From Phreatobacter sp. (GTDB taxonomy: Bacteria > Pseudomonadota > Alphaproteobacteria > Rhizobiales > Phreatobacteraceae), in the NCBI GenBank assembly GCA_019749835.1, contig JAIEPJ010000132.1, forward strand, positions 1-64,000: 64,000 nt of DNA, given 5' to 3'. The notes beneath the pieces were generated by a model, which saw only the letters and a list, made by a program, of their open reading frames with translations, did no database searches and was not told where the DNA came from. Below are positions 15,916 through 25,700 of this stretch, piece after piece; position 1 is the first letter of the stretch; the number at the start of each line of letters is the position of its first letter. The position numbers were made by a program, and so were the translations under genes.

Positions 15916-17268
15916 TCAGGGGCCGCGGAAGACGAGGCGGGCGGCGAAGAAGCCGTCGAGGCCGGCGCGGGCCGGGTCGGTATCCGGCCAGTGCGAGGGC
16001 AGGGTGCGCAGGTGGCCTGCCGCCGTGACGAAAGGCGCGATGCCGGGCAGCTCGTCGGGGCGGACCGGGTCAAGCGCGAGGCGCGGTTCCCGGGCAAGCA
16101 GGGCGGCGATCTGTGCCTCGCCCTCCTCTGGTTCCAGCGAACAGGTGCAGTAGACCGCGCGCCCGCCGGGCTTCAGAAGGACGGCGAGCCGGTCAAGGAG
16201 GCGCGCCTGCAGGCGCGCGAGGCCCTCGACGTCGGTGGCGGATTTCAGGTGCATGACGTCGGGATGGCCGCGCAGGGTGCCGGTGGCGGTGCAGGGCGCG
16301 TCGATGAGGATCGCGTCGAACTGGCCTTCGAGGTCGAGGGCGTCGATGGCCCGCACGGTGACGTCGAGCTTCAGGCGCGTCATGTTTTCCATCAGCCGCT
16401 CCAGCCGCCGCGGCGAGCGGTCGATGGCGGTGACGCGGGCCCCCGCGCGCGCGAGCTGTGCGGTCTTGCCTCCGGGCGCGGCGCAGAGGTCGGCGACGGA
16501 CAGGCCGGCAATGTCGCCGAGAAGGCGGGCCGGAAGAGCCGCGGCGGCGTCCTGCACCCACCAGGCGCCGTCGGCATAGCCGGCAAGGTCGGGGATGGCG
16601 CCCTCCGCCTTCAGCCGGACGGAGCCGGTCGGGGTCACAAACCCACCGAGCCTTTCGGCCCAGCCCTCGGGGTCGGACGAGACCGTGAGGTCGAGGGGCG
16701 GCTCGGCTGATACGATCGTCGCGATGGCAGACGTCGCCTCGGCGCCATAGACATCAGTCCAGCGGTCGCGCAGCCAGGGCGCGAGGTCATCCAGGGGGTC
16801 GAGAGTGGCCAGCGCCTCCTCCCGGTCGCGGGCGAGGCCCCGCAGCACTGCATTGGCGAGCCCGGCGAAGCCCTTGGCCTTGCGGTCGTTCTCCACCATG
16901 CGCACGGCGCTGTCGACGGCCGCATAGTCCGGCACGTCGAGAAAGAGGATCTGGCAGGCGGCGGTCCTCAGGACGGTCTCCAGCCGCGGCAGGCCCTCGG
17001 GCAGGCCCTTGGCGAGCCGCTCGCCCAGCAGCCGGTCGATGGTGCCGAGACGCCGAAGCGTCGTGGCGGCGATCTTGCGCGCCAGGGCGCGGTCGAGGCC
17101 GTCGAGCTCGGTTGGCAGTTCCAGCGCCTCGTCGAGCGGGCGACGGCGCAGCAGCACCGCTTCGACGAGGTCGCAGGCCCGGCGGCGGGCCGGCAGGCCC
17201 GGATGGGCGGCGGGCTTCGGCTTGACGGTCTTCGGCCGGGCCTTATGGAAAAACGGGCGCTTGGTCAT
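15916..17268 (-). CDS. rsmB: 16S rRNA (cytosine-C5)-methyltransferase, RsmB/Fmu family
   Basis: A 450-residue enzyme that methylates C967 of 16S rRNA using S-adenosylmethionine. An N-terminal NusB-like RNA-binding domain covers about residues 25-160. The C-terminal Rossmann methyltransferase carries the SAM motif DLCAAPGGKTAQLA, the motif IV cysteine in DAPCTATGT, and the catalytic cysteine in YCTCSLEPEE. It starts at ATG 17268. It lies 52 bp downstream of htpX on the same strand, an arrangement common in Hyphomicrobiales. Confidence 0.93.
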   Translation of the reverse strand: MTKRPFFHKARPKTVKPKPAAHPGLPARRRACDLVEAVLLRRRPLDEALELPTELDGLDRALARKIAATTLRRLGTIDRLLGERLAKGLPEGLPRLETVLRTAACQILFLDVPDYAAVDSAVRMVENDRKAKGFAGLANAVLRGLARDREEALATLDPLDDLAPWLRDRWTDVYGAEATSAIATIVSAEPPLDLTVSSDPEGWAERLGGFVTPTGSVRLKAEGAIPDLAGYADGAWWVQDAAAALPARLLGDIAGLSVADLCAAPGGKTAQLARAGARVTAIDRSPRRLERLMENMTRLKLDVTVRAIDALDLEGQFDAILIDAPCTATGTLRGHPDVMHLKSATDVEGLARLQARLLDRLAVLLKPGGRAVYCTCSLEPEEGEAQIAALLAREPRLALDPVRPDELPGIAPFVTAAGHLRTLPSHWPDTDPARAGLDGFFAARLVFRGP

Positions 17269-17320
17269 GGCGCCCGTTTAGGCCCCGTGCGCCCCCGCGG
17301 CAACCCGCAAGGGCCGTATG

Positions 17321-18247
17321 TCAGCCCCAGGGGCCGCCGCGGCGGGCATTGCTGCCCCAGGGGGCCGTTTGCGGCTGGCCATAGCCGACGTGACCGGCCA
17401 TGCCCCAGGCCTGGGCGATCTGCTGCAGGGCGGCGATGCGGTTGCCGGTGTCGGGATGGGTCGAGAACAGGTTGTCCATGCGCTCGCCCGACAGCGGGTT
17501 GATGATGAACATGTGCGCCGTCTGCGGATTGTGCTCGGCGGTGTTGTTGACCGTGCGGTCATGGGCGCCGGCGATCTTGGCAAGGGCCGAGGCCAGCCAG
17601 ATCGGATTGCCACAGATTTCCGCGCCCATCTTGTCCGCCTCGTATTCGCGCGAGCGGGAGATGGCCATCTGCACGATGGAGGCGGCGAGGGGAGCGAGGA
17701 TCATCATGGCGATGGTCCCGATGACGCCGAAGCCGTTACGGTTCTGGCTGTTTCCGCCCGAGAAGGCGGCGAAATTGGCGAGCATGGAGAGGGCGCCGGC
17801 GAGCGTCGCGGTGATCGTCATGATCAGCGTGTCGCGGTTCTTGATGTGGGCCAGTTCATGGGCGACCACGCCGGCAACCTCTTCGCGCGTCAGGGCGTTG
17901 AGAAGCCCGGTATTGACCGCGACCGCGGCATTTTCCGGATTGCGGCCGGTGGCGAAGGCGTTGGGCTGGTCCTCGTGGATGATGAAAAGGCGCGGCATCG
18001 GCATGCCGGCGCGCTGGGCCATTTCCCAGGTCATCTGGTAGAGGTCCGGCGCTGAATGCTGGTCGACCTCCTCGGCACCGTACATGTTGAGGACGGCTTT
18101 ATCGGAACCCCAGTAGCTCCAGAAATTCATGGCGCAGGCGACGGCCAGCGCGATCAGCATGCCGCCCTGGCCACCGACGAGAAAGCCGACGCCCATGAAA
18201 AGGGCGGTCATGGCGGCCAGGAGGATGGCGGTCTTCATGTAGTTCAT
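17321..18247 (-). CDS. htpX: Membrane zinc metalloprotease HtpX
   Basis: A 308-residue inner-membrane M48 protease that degrades misfolded membrane proteins under stress. Two N-terminal membrane segments (about residues 5-50) precede the active site HELAH (HExxH zinc motif in [13 protein letters not shown]), with further hydrophobic segments after it. The third zinc ligand Glu lies in [12 protein letters not shown]. The C-terminus is Gly/Pro-rich. The gene is divergent from fdxA across 153 bp. Confidence 0.95.
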   Translation of the reverse strand: MNYMKTAILLAAMTALFMGVGFLVGGQGGMLIALAVACAMNFWSYWGSDKAVLNMYGAEEVDQHSAPDLYQMTWEMAQRAGMPMPRLFIIHEDQPNAFATGRNPENAAVAVNTGLLNALTREEVAGVVAHELAHIKNRDTLIMTITATLAGALSMLANFAAFSGGNSQNRNGFGVIGTIAMMILAPLAASIVQMAISRSREYEADKMGAEICGNPIWLASALAKIAGAHDRTVNNTAEHNPQTAHMFIINPLSGERMDNLFSTHPDTGNRIAALQQIAQAWGMAGHVGYGQPQTAPWGSNARRGGPWG

Positions 18248-18400
18248 GGCGCGGATCCCCAGGGAAAGCGATCACTAGATCGTGTGGACTCCGGCTGCAG
18301 ACAAGAGGGCGCGTGCGCTGCACCACCCCATCGCTTGCGTGCGAACGACCTCATCTGGTAATCGGCGAGGTCGACGCCGTCGTGCTTCCGGAGAATTCGC

Positions 18401-18736
18401 ATGACCTACGTGGTCACCGAGAATTGCATCAAATGCAAATATACCGACTGCGTCGAGGTGTGCCCGGTCGACTGTTTCTATGAAGGCGAGAATTTTCTCG
18501 TCATCCATCCTGACGAATGCATCGATTGCGGCGTCTGCGAACCGGAGTGCCCGGCCGAGGCGATCAAGCCGGACACCGAGGCGGGCCTGGAAAAATGGCT
18601 CGGCATCAATGCCGATTTCGCGGCGCAATGGCCCAACATCACGCAGAAGCGCGATCCGCTCCCCGACGCCAAGGAGTGGGACGGTAAGCCGGGCAAGGAG
18701 CCGCTGCTGTCGGCCGCCCCTGGCAAGGGCGACTGA
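18401..18736 (+). CDS. fdxA: 7Fe ferredoxin FdxA
   Basis: A 111-residue cytoplasmic ferredoxin with one [3Fe-4S] and one [4Fe-4S] cluster. The N-terminal motif is C-x7-C-x3-CP (starting at Cys9), followed by C-x2-C-x2-C-x3-CP in [12 protein letters not shown]. The C-terminal extension is the one typical of alphaproteobacterial FdxA. It serves as a low-potential electron carrier. It has its own promoter region, divergent from htpX, and is followed by a candidate terminator at 18878. Confidence 0.96.
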   Translation: MTYVVTENCIKCKYTDCVEVCPVDCFYEGENFLVIHPDECIDCGVCEPECPAEAIKPDTEAGLEKWLGINADFAAQWPNITQKRDPLPDAKEWDGKPGKEPLLSAAPGKGD

Positions 18737-19141
18737 ACCTCCCCTTGCGGTAACCACATGTGCAAAATCGGTCGCGGGTTGCCGGTAGGGGCCACCCTTG
18801 CGAGCGCAAGCCTTTGAATTCGGCGAAAATTGTGGTACGGTCTTGCCACAGTCGATCAGAAAAGCGGTCCCACCGGTACGCTCCCCTCGTGTGGAGCGTT
18901 ATTTTTCGGAAATCTCCGACAAATCGTCGCGGTAGACCCTGCCAAAGGGTGCTGATCGCGCCGCGGAAGGTCGTTTCTCGTCGCCTGACGTCAGGGGCCG
19001 GCCGGGCGATCAGTCCAGGCCGACGTTCCTTTCGCGCACAACGCCACGGCGCCGCAAGGTGGCCGTGGGTCCGACACCCGCTCCATGCGGGGCGGGCATC
19101 ACCAGCGGCCGTTATCCGGCCGGCGAGGAGTAAGGCGCAGT
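18737..19141 (+). other. 405-bp region between fdxA and carD
   Basis: No supported gene. The region contains a small inverted repeat, CTTGCG (18797-18802) with CGCAAG (18805-18810), and a better terminator candidate at 18878-18906. The remainder should contain the carD promoter, but no clear -35/-10 pair stands out. The carD ribosome-binding site (GAGGAG) is at the right end. A small RNA cannot be excluded. Confidence 0.5.
18878..18906 (+). terminator. Candidate intrinsic terminator downstream of fdxA
   Basis: A 7-bp stem, ACGCTCC (18878-18884) with GGAGCGT (18893-18899), an 8-nt loop and a T-rich tail (TTATTTTT). It lies 140 bp after the fdxA stop and about 240 bp before carD, so it could end the fdxA transcript or an intergenic RNA. 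Confidence 0.6.
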
Positions 19142-19729
19142 ATGACCGTGAAGAAGAACGCGCAGACCCGTCAGGGCTTCAAGACGAACGAGTTCATCGT
19201 CTATCCGTCCCACGGAGTCGGACAGATCGTGTCGATCGAGGAGCAGGACATCGCTGGGTTCAAGCTCGAACTGTTCGTCATCACCTTCGAAAAGGACAAG
19301 ATGACGCTTCGGGTGCCGACCGCCAAGATCGCCCAGGTCGGAATGCGCAAGCTCGCCGAGCCCGAGGTCATGGCGAAGGCCATGGAGGTCCTCAAGGGTC
19401 GCGCCCGCGTCAAGCGCACGATGTGGTCCCGCCGCGCCCAGGAATATGAAGCGAAGATCAATTCAGGCGACCTGATCGCCATCTCCGAGGTTGTCCGCGA
19501 TCTCTTCCGCTCCGACGCCCAGCCGGAACAGTCCTATTCGGAGCGTCAGCTCTATGAACAGGCCCTCGACCGCATGGCGCGCGAACTCGCCGCCGTCGAG
19601 CGGGTGGTCGAGGCCGAGGCCGTCAAGCTGATCGAGGCGCAGCTCGCCAAGGGTCCGCGCCGCGGTCCGGCCAAGGCCGAAGCGGACGAAGCCGACGAGA
19701 GCGACGAGCCCGAGGTCGAAGCCGCCTGA
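19142..19729 (+). CDS. carD: CarD-family transcriptional regulator
   Basis: A 195-residue CarD/CdnL-like protein. The N-terminal RNA-polymerase-interacting Tudor-like domain (about residues 10-75) contains GFKTNEFIVYPSHGVGQI. A basic helical DNA-binding region follows (VKRTMWSRRAQEYEAKINSG). An acidic, Ala-rich tail ends the protein. CarD stabilises the open promoter complex, especially at rRNA and housekeeping promoters. The ATG at 19142 is preferred over an upstream in-frame start because it matches the family N-terminus and follows a GAGGAG site. rpoH2 follows, the usual Hyphomicrobiales order. Confidence 0.95.
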   Translation: MTVKKNAQTRQGFKTNEFIVYPSHGVGQIVSIEEQDIAGFKLELFVITFEKDKMTLRVPTAKIAQVGMRKLAEPEVMAKAMEVLKGRARVKRTMWSRRAQEYEAKINSGDLIAISEVVRDLFRSDAQPEQSYSERQLYEQALDRMARELAAVERVVEAEAVKLIEAQLAKGPRRGPAKAEADEADESDEPEVEAA

Positions 19730-19757
19730 GCGGCACGACCCCTCCCGATCCTGCAGA

Positions 19758-19784
19758 AAGCCCGGCCATCGCGCCGGGTTTTTT
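19758..19784 (+). terminator. Intrinsic terminator of carD
   Basis: CCCGGC (19761-19766) pairs with GCCGGG (19773-19778), extendable by AAG/TTT with one G-U pair, followed directly by six T residues. It lies about 30 bp after the carD stop. Confidence 0.9.
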
Positions 19785-19988
19785 GTTGGGTGGTGTGGCT
19801 CGGCCAGGCGTCCTGTCGCATGAGCAGTTGTAGGCCAGGTGGTGCGCCAGGCCATACCGGGCGAGGGTCCCGTGCGAGCGGACCTGCCATGGCCGCTGCG
19901 GCCCGTTGATCCGGCGCCGACGACGGGTCGTAAAGCCGAAACACAGACCAGGGAAAACCTGTCCGGACGAGATCAGGGAAGGCATGTG

Positions 19989-20861
19989 ATGGCGCAGGTT
20001 TCCGGGATCGGCCACAGCCTCGCGAAGGCGGCCCGCAATGCTCCCTTCCTCGACCGCGAGGAAGAACAGGCCCTCGCCATCCGCTGGAAGGACCGCCATG
20101 ACGAGGTGGCGCTCCATCGGCTGGCGCAGGCCCATATGCGGCTCGTCATCGCGATCGCCGCCCGCTTCCGCCACTACGGCCTGCCTATGGCCGACCTGAT
20201 CCAGGAAGGCCATGTCGGCCTCCTCGAGGCCGCCTCCCGCTTCGAGCCGGAGCGGGATGTGCGCTTTTCCACCTATGCGACCTGGTGGATCCGCGCCTCG
20301 ATTCAGGACCACATCCTGCGGAACTGGTCCATCGTCCGCGGCGGCACCTCCTCGGCGCAGAAGGCGCTGTTCTTTAATCTGCGGCGCCTCAGGGCACAGC
20401 TGTCACAGACGCTGGGCGCGGGGATCGGCTCGGCGGTCCTCCACCAGCAGATCGCCGCGGCCATCGGCGTATCGCAGGCCGACGTCGCGGTCATGGATGC
20501 CCGCATTTCCGGCTCCGACATGTCGCTCAACGCCCCCAGCCACGAGAGCGACGGCGGGGCCTCGTCGGAACGTCTGGACCACCTCGTCGATGCGGCGCCG
20601 CTCCCCGACGAGGTGGTGGGCGAGACGATCGACAGCAGCCGCCGGGTCGCCTGGCTTCGCGACGTTCTGCACGTCCTGTCCGACCGGGAGCTCAACATCA
20701 TCCGGGCGCGCCGGCTGAGTGAGGAGTCGGCGACGCTGGAATCGCTCGGCGAACGGCTGGGCATCTCCAAGGAGCGGGTCCGGCAGATCGAGAACCGCGC
20801 CATCGAGAAGCTGCGCCAGGCGCTGGTGGAGCGCCACACCGACGGCTCGGCGCTGGTCTGA
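19989..20861 (+). CDS. rpoH2: RNA polymerase sigma-32 factor, RpoH2 type
   Basis: A 290-residue heat-shock or oxidative-stress sigma factor. Region 2 includes DLIQEGHVGLLEAASRFEPERDVRFSTYA in part, with the core-binding and -10-recognition helices. The sigma-32-specific RpoH box appears as QKALFFNLRR near residue 130. Region 4 ends with LGISKERVRQIENRAIEKLR. The start is placed at ATG 19989 after an AGGGAAGG site. As the copy linked to carD it is most likely RpoH2, which in Hyphomicrobiales and Rhodobacterales serves photo-oxidative and general stress. The 3' end abuts the convergent Trm112 gene. Confidence 0.93.
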   Translation: MAQVSGIGHSLAKAARNAPFLDREEEQALAIRWKDRHDEVALHRLAQAHMRLVIAIAARFRHYGLPMADLIQEGHVGLLEAASRFEPERDVRFSTYATWWIRASIQDHILRNWSIVRGGTSSAQKALFFNLRRLRAQLSQTLGAGIGSAVLHQQIAAAIGVSQADVAVMDARISGSDMSLNAPSHESDGGASSERLDHLVDAAPLPDEVVGETIDSSRRVAWLRDVLHVLSDRELNIIRARRLSEESATLESLGERLGISKERVRQIENRAIEKLRQALVERHTDGSALV

Positions 20862-20865
20862 GGGG

Positions 20866-21111
20866 TCAGTCGGCCAGCGGTCGGGCTTCCTCGGGCAACA
20901 TGATCGGGATGCCCTCGCGGATCGGATAGACGAGCTTGGCAGCGCGGGAGATGAGCTCGCCGGCCTCGGCGTCATAGTCGAGGGGCCCCTTCGTCACCGG
21001 GCAGACCAGGACCTCGAGAAGGCGCGGGTCGACCGTTCCCGGCCGGGTCTGTGGGACCGCCGTCCTGCTCTCGGGGGGCCTGGAGTCGTCGCGATCGGTC
21101 GGCGTGGTCAT
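20866..21111 (-). CDS. Trm112/UPF0434 family zinc-ribbon-like protein
   Basis: An 81-residue protein with a disordered N-terminal 25 residues and then the Trm112 fold: [39 protein letters not shown]. Bacterial members resemble the small methyltransferase activator Trm112; only the first CPxxKGPL motif is kept, as in UPF0434. Four bases separate its stop from the convergent rpoH2 stop. The next gene upstream on the same strand is the Lon-substrate-domain protein, 65 bp away, so they likely form an operon. Confidence 0.92.
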   Translation of the reverse strand: MTTPTDRDDSRPPESRTAVPQTRPGTVDPRLLEVLVCPVTKGPLDYDAEAGELISRAAKLVYPIREGIPIMLPEEARPLAD

Positions 21112-21176
21112 GGGATGGTTCCCTCGGAAGCGGACGGCGACGGTCTAGCCGGTTGCGGCGCCCGCGGCCAGTGCCG

Positions 21177-21851
21177 TTAGTTCAGGGGCTGCTTGTCGTC
21201 GGCGGGCCGGTCCTTGGCGAGCGCCACCTCGGTGACGGCCACCAGCAGGGCGGCCCGCGTCTTCAGGTCGGGCGCCTCCAGCAGGGCCTGCTTCTCCTTC
21301 AGGCCCCAGGGCGACATCATGCAGAGAGCGTTGACCAGAATCTCCGTCGGGGCCCGGCGTATGCCGTCCCAGTCCGCCTCCATGTCGTTGACCTCGAGGA
21401 ATTCCTTCAGGGTCTTCAGGAGACCGTCGCGATCGACATCATCCTCGCCGACCCGCGCCTCGAAATCACCCTGATAGGGTTCGCAGTCGATCTTGCACTG
21501 GCGATAGGGCGTGGTGACCGCCAGTTCCTCGACGATGCGGAAGCGGGTGATGCCGGTCAGGCTCAGCATGTAGCGGCCGTCGCCGGACTCGGCGAGCTGG
21601 GTGATGCGGCCGACGCAGCCGACGGCTGACAGGGTCGGGCGCTTGGCGTCCTCGTCGGCGGGAACCGGCTGCACCATGCCAATCAGGCGGCGGCCCGACA
21701 GGAACGCGTCGTCGATCATCGCCAGGTAGCGCGGCTCGAAGATGTTGAGCGGCAGCTGGCCGCGCGGCAGCAGCAGTGCGCCCGGCAGGGGGAAGACGGG
21801 GATCACGTCCGGAAGATCGGCTGGGCCGAGATAGGTGGTGTTGGTGGCCAT
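21177..21851 (-). CDS. LON peptidase substrate-binding-domain protein
   Basis: A 224-residue stand-alone Lon N-terminal domain without ATPase or protease parts. Diagnostic blocks are VIPVFPLPGALLLPRGQLPLNIF near residues 15-40 (in pieces), EPRYLAMIDDAF, and VGCVGRITQL. It is widespread in alphaproteobacteria next to a Trm112-like gene. It may present substrates to proteases or chaperones; the role is unproven. A gap of 85 bp separates it from the AhpD-like gene upstream. Confidence 0.92.
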   Translation of the reverse strand: MATNTTYLGPADLPDVIPVFPLPGALLLPRGQLPLNIFEPRYLAMIDDAFLSGRRLIGMVQPVPADEDAKRPTLSAVGCVGRITQLAESGDGRYMLSLTGITRFRIVEELAVTTPYRQCKIDCEPYQGDFEARVGEDDVDRDGLLKTLKEFLEVNDMEADWDGIRRAPTEILVNALCMMSPWGLKEKQALLEAPDLKTRAALLVAVTEVALAKDRPADDKQPLN

Positions 21852-21936
21852 GGGGGGCTCCGTGGCGCGACGACAGAAACTGATCCCGTGTCATCTAGGC
21901 GCGCGCGGCCGCGCTGCCAGTCCCGGGTGCCGCAAA

Positions 21937-22599
21937 TCAGCGCGCCGTCCCGTGATAGGCGCCGTTGGGCCGCATGTCGGTGGCCGAGGCCATCCGGTTG
22001 GACATGTTGTAGAAGGCGGCGGTGGCCGAGATGTCCCAGATGTCGCGTTCGGAAAAGCCGACCTTGCGCAGCGCGTCGCGGTCGGGATCGTCGATGGTCC
22101 AGGGCGTCTCCGTCAGCTTGACGGCGAAGTCGAGCATGGCGCGCTGGCGGGCATCCAGGCGGGCGGCCCGGTAGTTCATCACCATCATCTCGCCGAGTTC
22201 GGGATCGCCGGAGAGCTGGCGCACCGCCGCGCCATGGGCGGTGAGGCAGTAGAAGCAGCGGTTCACCGCCGACACCGCGACGGCGATCATCTCGCGTTCC
22301 AGCTTGCTGAGGCCGGAAGGCGCCAGCATCAGGTCGTTGTACATGGCCGAGAAGGCCTTCAGCTTGGCGAGGTCGTGGGTGTAGGCGAGGAGCACGTTCG
22401 GCACGAAGCCGATCTTGTCGCGGCATTTCTGGAAAAAGACCTCGGTCTCGGCATCGAGCGGCGCGGCTGGCAGGTCGAGGGCGATGATCGCCTCCGCCGC
22501 GGCCTTGTCCCGCCCGGCCGGCTTCTCGGCGCTCTTGGCGGATCTGGCGGACGGAGCGGCCTTGGCTGCGCTCTTTGTCTTCGATGGCGATGCCGGCAT
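21937..22599 (-). CDS. AhpD-like peroxidase-related enzyme
   Basis: A 220-residue carboxymuconolactone decarboxylase/AhpD-fold protein. An Ala/Lys-rich N-terminal tail of about 35 residues precedes the all-helical domain. The redox motif CFYC followed by a His (NRCFYCLTAHGAAVR) matches the E-x-CxxC-x3-H catalytic arrangement of alkylhydroperoxidases. The C-terminal RDIWDISATAAFYNMSNRMA block is typical of the uncharacterized peroxidase-related subfamily. The start at 22599 is chosen because the upstream frame has no family similarity. It diverges from the glutamate dehydrogenase gene. Confidence 0.9.
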   Translation of the reverse strand: MPASPSKTKSAAKAAPSARSAKSAEKPAGRDKAAAEAIIALDLPAAPLDAETEVFFQKCRDKIGFVPNVLLAYTHDLAKLKAFSAMYNDLMLAPSGLSKLEREMIAVAVSAVNRCFYCLTAHGAAVRQLSGDPELGEMMVMNYRAARLDARQRAMLDFAVKLTETPWTIDDPDRDALRKVGFSERDIWDISATAAFYNMSNRMASATDMRPNGAYHGTAR

Positions 22600-22780
22600 G
22601 GCGCTGTCTCCCGAAACCGATCCTGTGACCCGCCGGTTCCGGCCGGCGTCATCACCGCGTCGCAGGGTGGTAGCATGGCCCATCGGGCCGGCGAAATTGA
22701 CTTTACGGCCGAGGGGCAGCGTGATCATCCTGCCCGCACGGCGCCAACAACCAAGACGAATCTGCCGCAAGGAGACGAGC

Positions 22781-25700
22781 ATGAGCAATCGGGCCGAGGA
22801 TGCGCGGGGGGCCGCGGCCATCATCGAGCAGGCGGGCATCATCCTGCGCGGCACCGAGGCCAGCGTTCCCGGCGACTATGCGACCGACCTGTTCGGCCGC
22901 GCCGACCCGGAGGACGTCGTCGCCTATGATGCGCGCGATCTCGCTGCGCTGGCCGTCGCCAGCCATGCCGCTTTCACCCGGCGGATTCCCGGCCGCTCCT
23001 CGATCCGGCTTACCGACCCCGAACCGACCTCCGTGGCCTCGCGGCTCGCCGCCGTCACGGTCATCGAGGTGGTCAATGACAACATGCCCTTCCTCGTCGA
23101 TTCCGTGCTCGGCGTGCTGGCCGAGCAGGGTCTGAAGGTCGGCCTGGTTGTCCACCCGATCCTCACCGTCGAGCGCGAGCCGGACGGCACCCTGTCCGCC
23201 TATCGGGGCCTCGACGCCGAGCAGGCCTCGACCCGCGAGAGCCTCATCCACGTCCATGTCGAGAGAATCGGAGACGAGGTCCGCCGCGCCGCGCTGGTCG
23301 AGGAACTGGAGGCGACCCTTGCCGACGTGCGGATCTGCGTCGCCGACTGGAAGCCGATGCAGGCGCGCGTGCGGGCCATCATCGAGGACCTGAAGTCCAA
23401 TCCCGTCCTGCCGGTCACCGAGATGGCCGAGGGAATCCAGTTCCTGGAATGGCTGGCCGCCAACAACTTCACCCTGCTCGGTATCCGCGACTACGCCTAT
23501 GTGGGCGGCGTCGCCGAAGGCCAGCTCGAGCCGGAATTCACCTCCGGACTCGGCATCCTGCGCGACGAGAATGTGCGCATCCTGCGGCGCGGGGCCGATC
23601 TCGTCACCATGACGCCGGAACTGCGCGAATTCCTCATGCAGCCGGTGCCGCTGATCATCACCAAGGCCAATGTCCGCTCGCGCGTGCACCGCCGGATCCA
23701 CATGGACTATGTCGGGGTGAAGCGCTTCGACCGGCACGGCCAGCTCGTCGGCGAGGCCCGCATTGTCGGGCTCTTCACCTCGACCGCCTATACGCGCTCG
23801 ACGCGGACGATCCCCTATCTCAGGCGCAAGGTCGACCGCGTGCTGACGCGGGCCGGCTTCGACCCCGACGGTCATTCCGGCAAGGCGCTGGTCAACGTGC
23901 TGGAAAGCTATCCCCGCGACGAGCTGTTCCAGATCGACGACGACACGCTGTTCAACCACGCCATGGCGGTGATGCAGCTCGAGGACCGGCCGCGCGTCAG
24001 GGTTCTGCCGCGCGAGGACCGCTTCCACCGCTTCGTGTCGGTGATGGTCTATGTGCCACGCGACCGCTTCGACACGACGGTGCGGCTGGCCATCGGCAAT
24101 TACCTGGCCGGCGTCTATCACGGCCGCGTCTCGGCCTTCTATCCGTTCTTCCCGGACGGGCCTCTGACGCGGGTCCATTTCATCATCGGCCGGGACGAGG
24201 GGGAGACCCCGCGCATCGACCGGGCGACGCTGGAGGCGGCGGTCTCGCGCATCGTGCGGACCTGGAGCGATGGCCTCGGTGAGGCGCTCGCGCTGGTGCA
24301 CGGTCCGGCCCGGGCCGGCGATCTCGCGGCGCGCTACCGCGAGGCCTTCTCCGCGGCTTATCGCGAGGCGGTGCAGGCGGAAGACGCCATCGGCGACATC
24401 CGCATCTTCGAGGGCCTCAGCGAGGCCCGCCCCCTCGCCATCGACTTCTACCGGCCCGACGCGGCCGAGCGAACCGAAGCCGGCCTCAAGGTCTTCGCCC
24501 GCGGGCGGCCGATCCCGCTCTCCGAGCGCGTGCCGATCCTCGAGGCCATGGGATTTGCCGTGGTCGACGAGCGCACCTACGAAATCGCGCCTGCCGGCAC
24601 GGCGCCGGTCTGGCTGCACGACATGTCGCTCGCCCGCCCCGGGGGGCAGGTCATCGACCTTGAGGCGCTGGACGAGAAGCTCGGCTCCGCCCTCATGGCG
24701 GTGATGCGCGGCGATGCGGAAAGCGACGGCTTCAATGCCCTGACGCTGGAGGCCGGTCTCGCCTGGCGCGACGTGGCGGTCATCCGCACCCTCGCCCGCA
24801 CCCTCAGGCAGATCCGGGCCCCGTTCAGCCAGGACTATCTGTGGGCGACGTTGCGCAAACACGCGACGATCGCCAAGGGCATCGTGCTGATGTTCCACCT
24901 GCGCTTCGATCCGCGGCTCGGCCTGTCGCCGGAGGAGCGCAACGGCAAGCTCGCCGATCTTCTGGCGCGCTTCGAGGAGAGCCTGGCTCAGGTCAGTTCG
25001 CTGGACGAGGACCGCATCCTGCGCGCCTTCATCAACCTGATCCACTCGGCAGTGCGGACCAATTTCTACCAGACCGGGGAGGACGGGCAGGTCCGGCCGA
25101 CCATCGCCGTGAAGTTCGAGTCGAAGAAGATCGACAACCTGCCGGCGCCGCGCCCGCTCTATGAGATCTTCGTCTATTCGCCGCGGGTCGAGGGCGTGCA
25201 TATGCGCTTCGGCAAGGTGGCGCGCGGTGGCCTGCGCTGGTCCGACCGGCCGCAGGACTTCCGCACCGAGGTCCTCGGCCTCGTCAAGGCGCAGCAGGTG
25301 AAGAACGCCGTTATCGTGCCGGTGGGTGCCAAGGGCGGCTTCGTGCCGAAGCGCTTGCCGCCGGCGGGCCAGCGGGACGCCTGGCTGGCCGAGGGGACCG
25401 AGGCCTATCGCATCTTCGTCCGCTCGCTGCTGCAGATCACCGACAATATCGACGGCGCGACCATCGTGCCGCCACCGGAGACCGTCCGGCATGATGGCGA
25501 TGATCCCTATCTCGTCGTCGCCGCCGACAAGGGAACGGCGACCTTCTCCGACATCGCCAACCAGCTCTCCCTCGACAAGGGCCACTGGCTGGGTGACGCC
25601 TTCGCCTCGGGTGGCAGCCAGGGCTACGACCACAAGGGCATGGGCATTACCGCCCGCGGCGCCTGGGAGGCCGTGAAGCGGCATTTCCGCGAGATGGGCA

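Noticed and set aside
22697-22702. TTGACT upstream of the glutamate dehydrogenase gene as a -35 box
   Set aside because: No acceptable -10 hexamer at 16-18 bp spacing.
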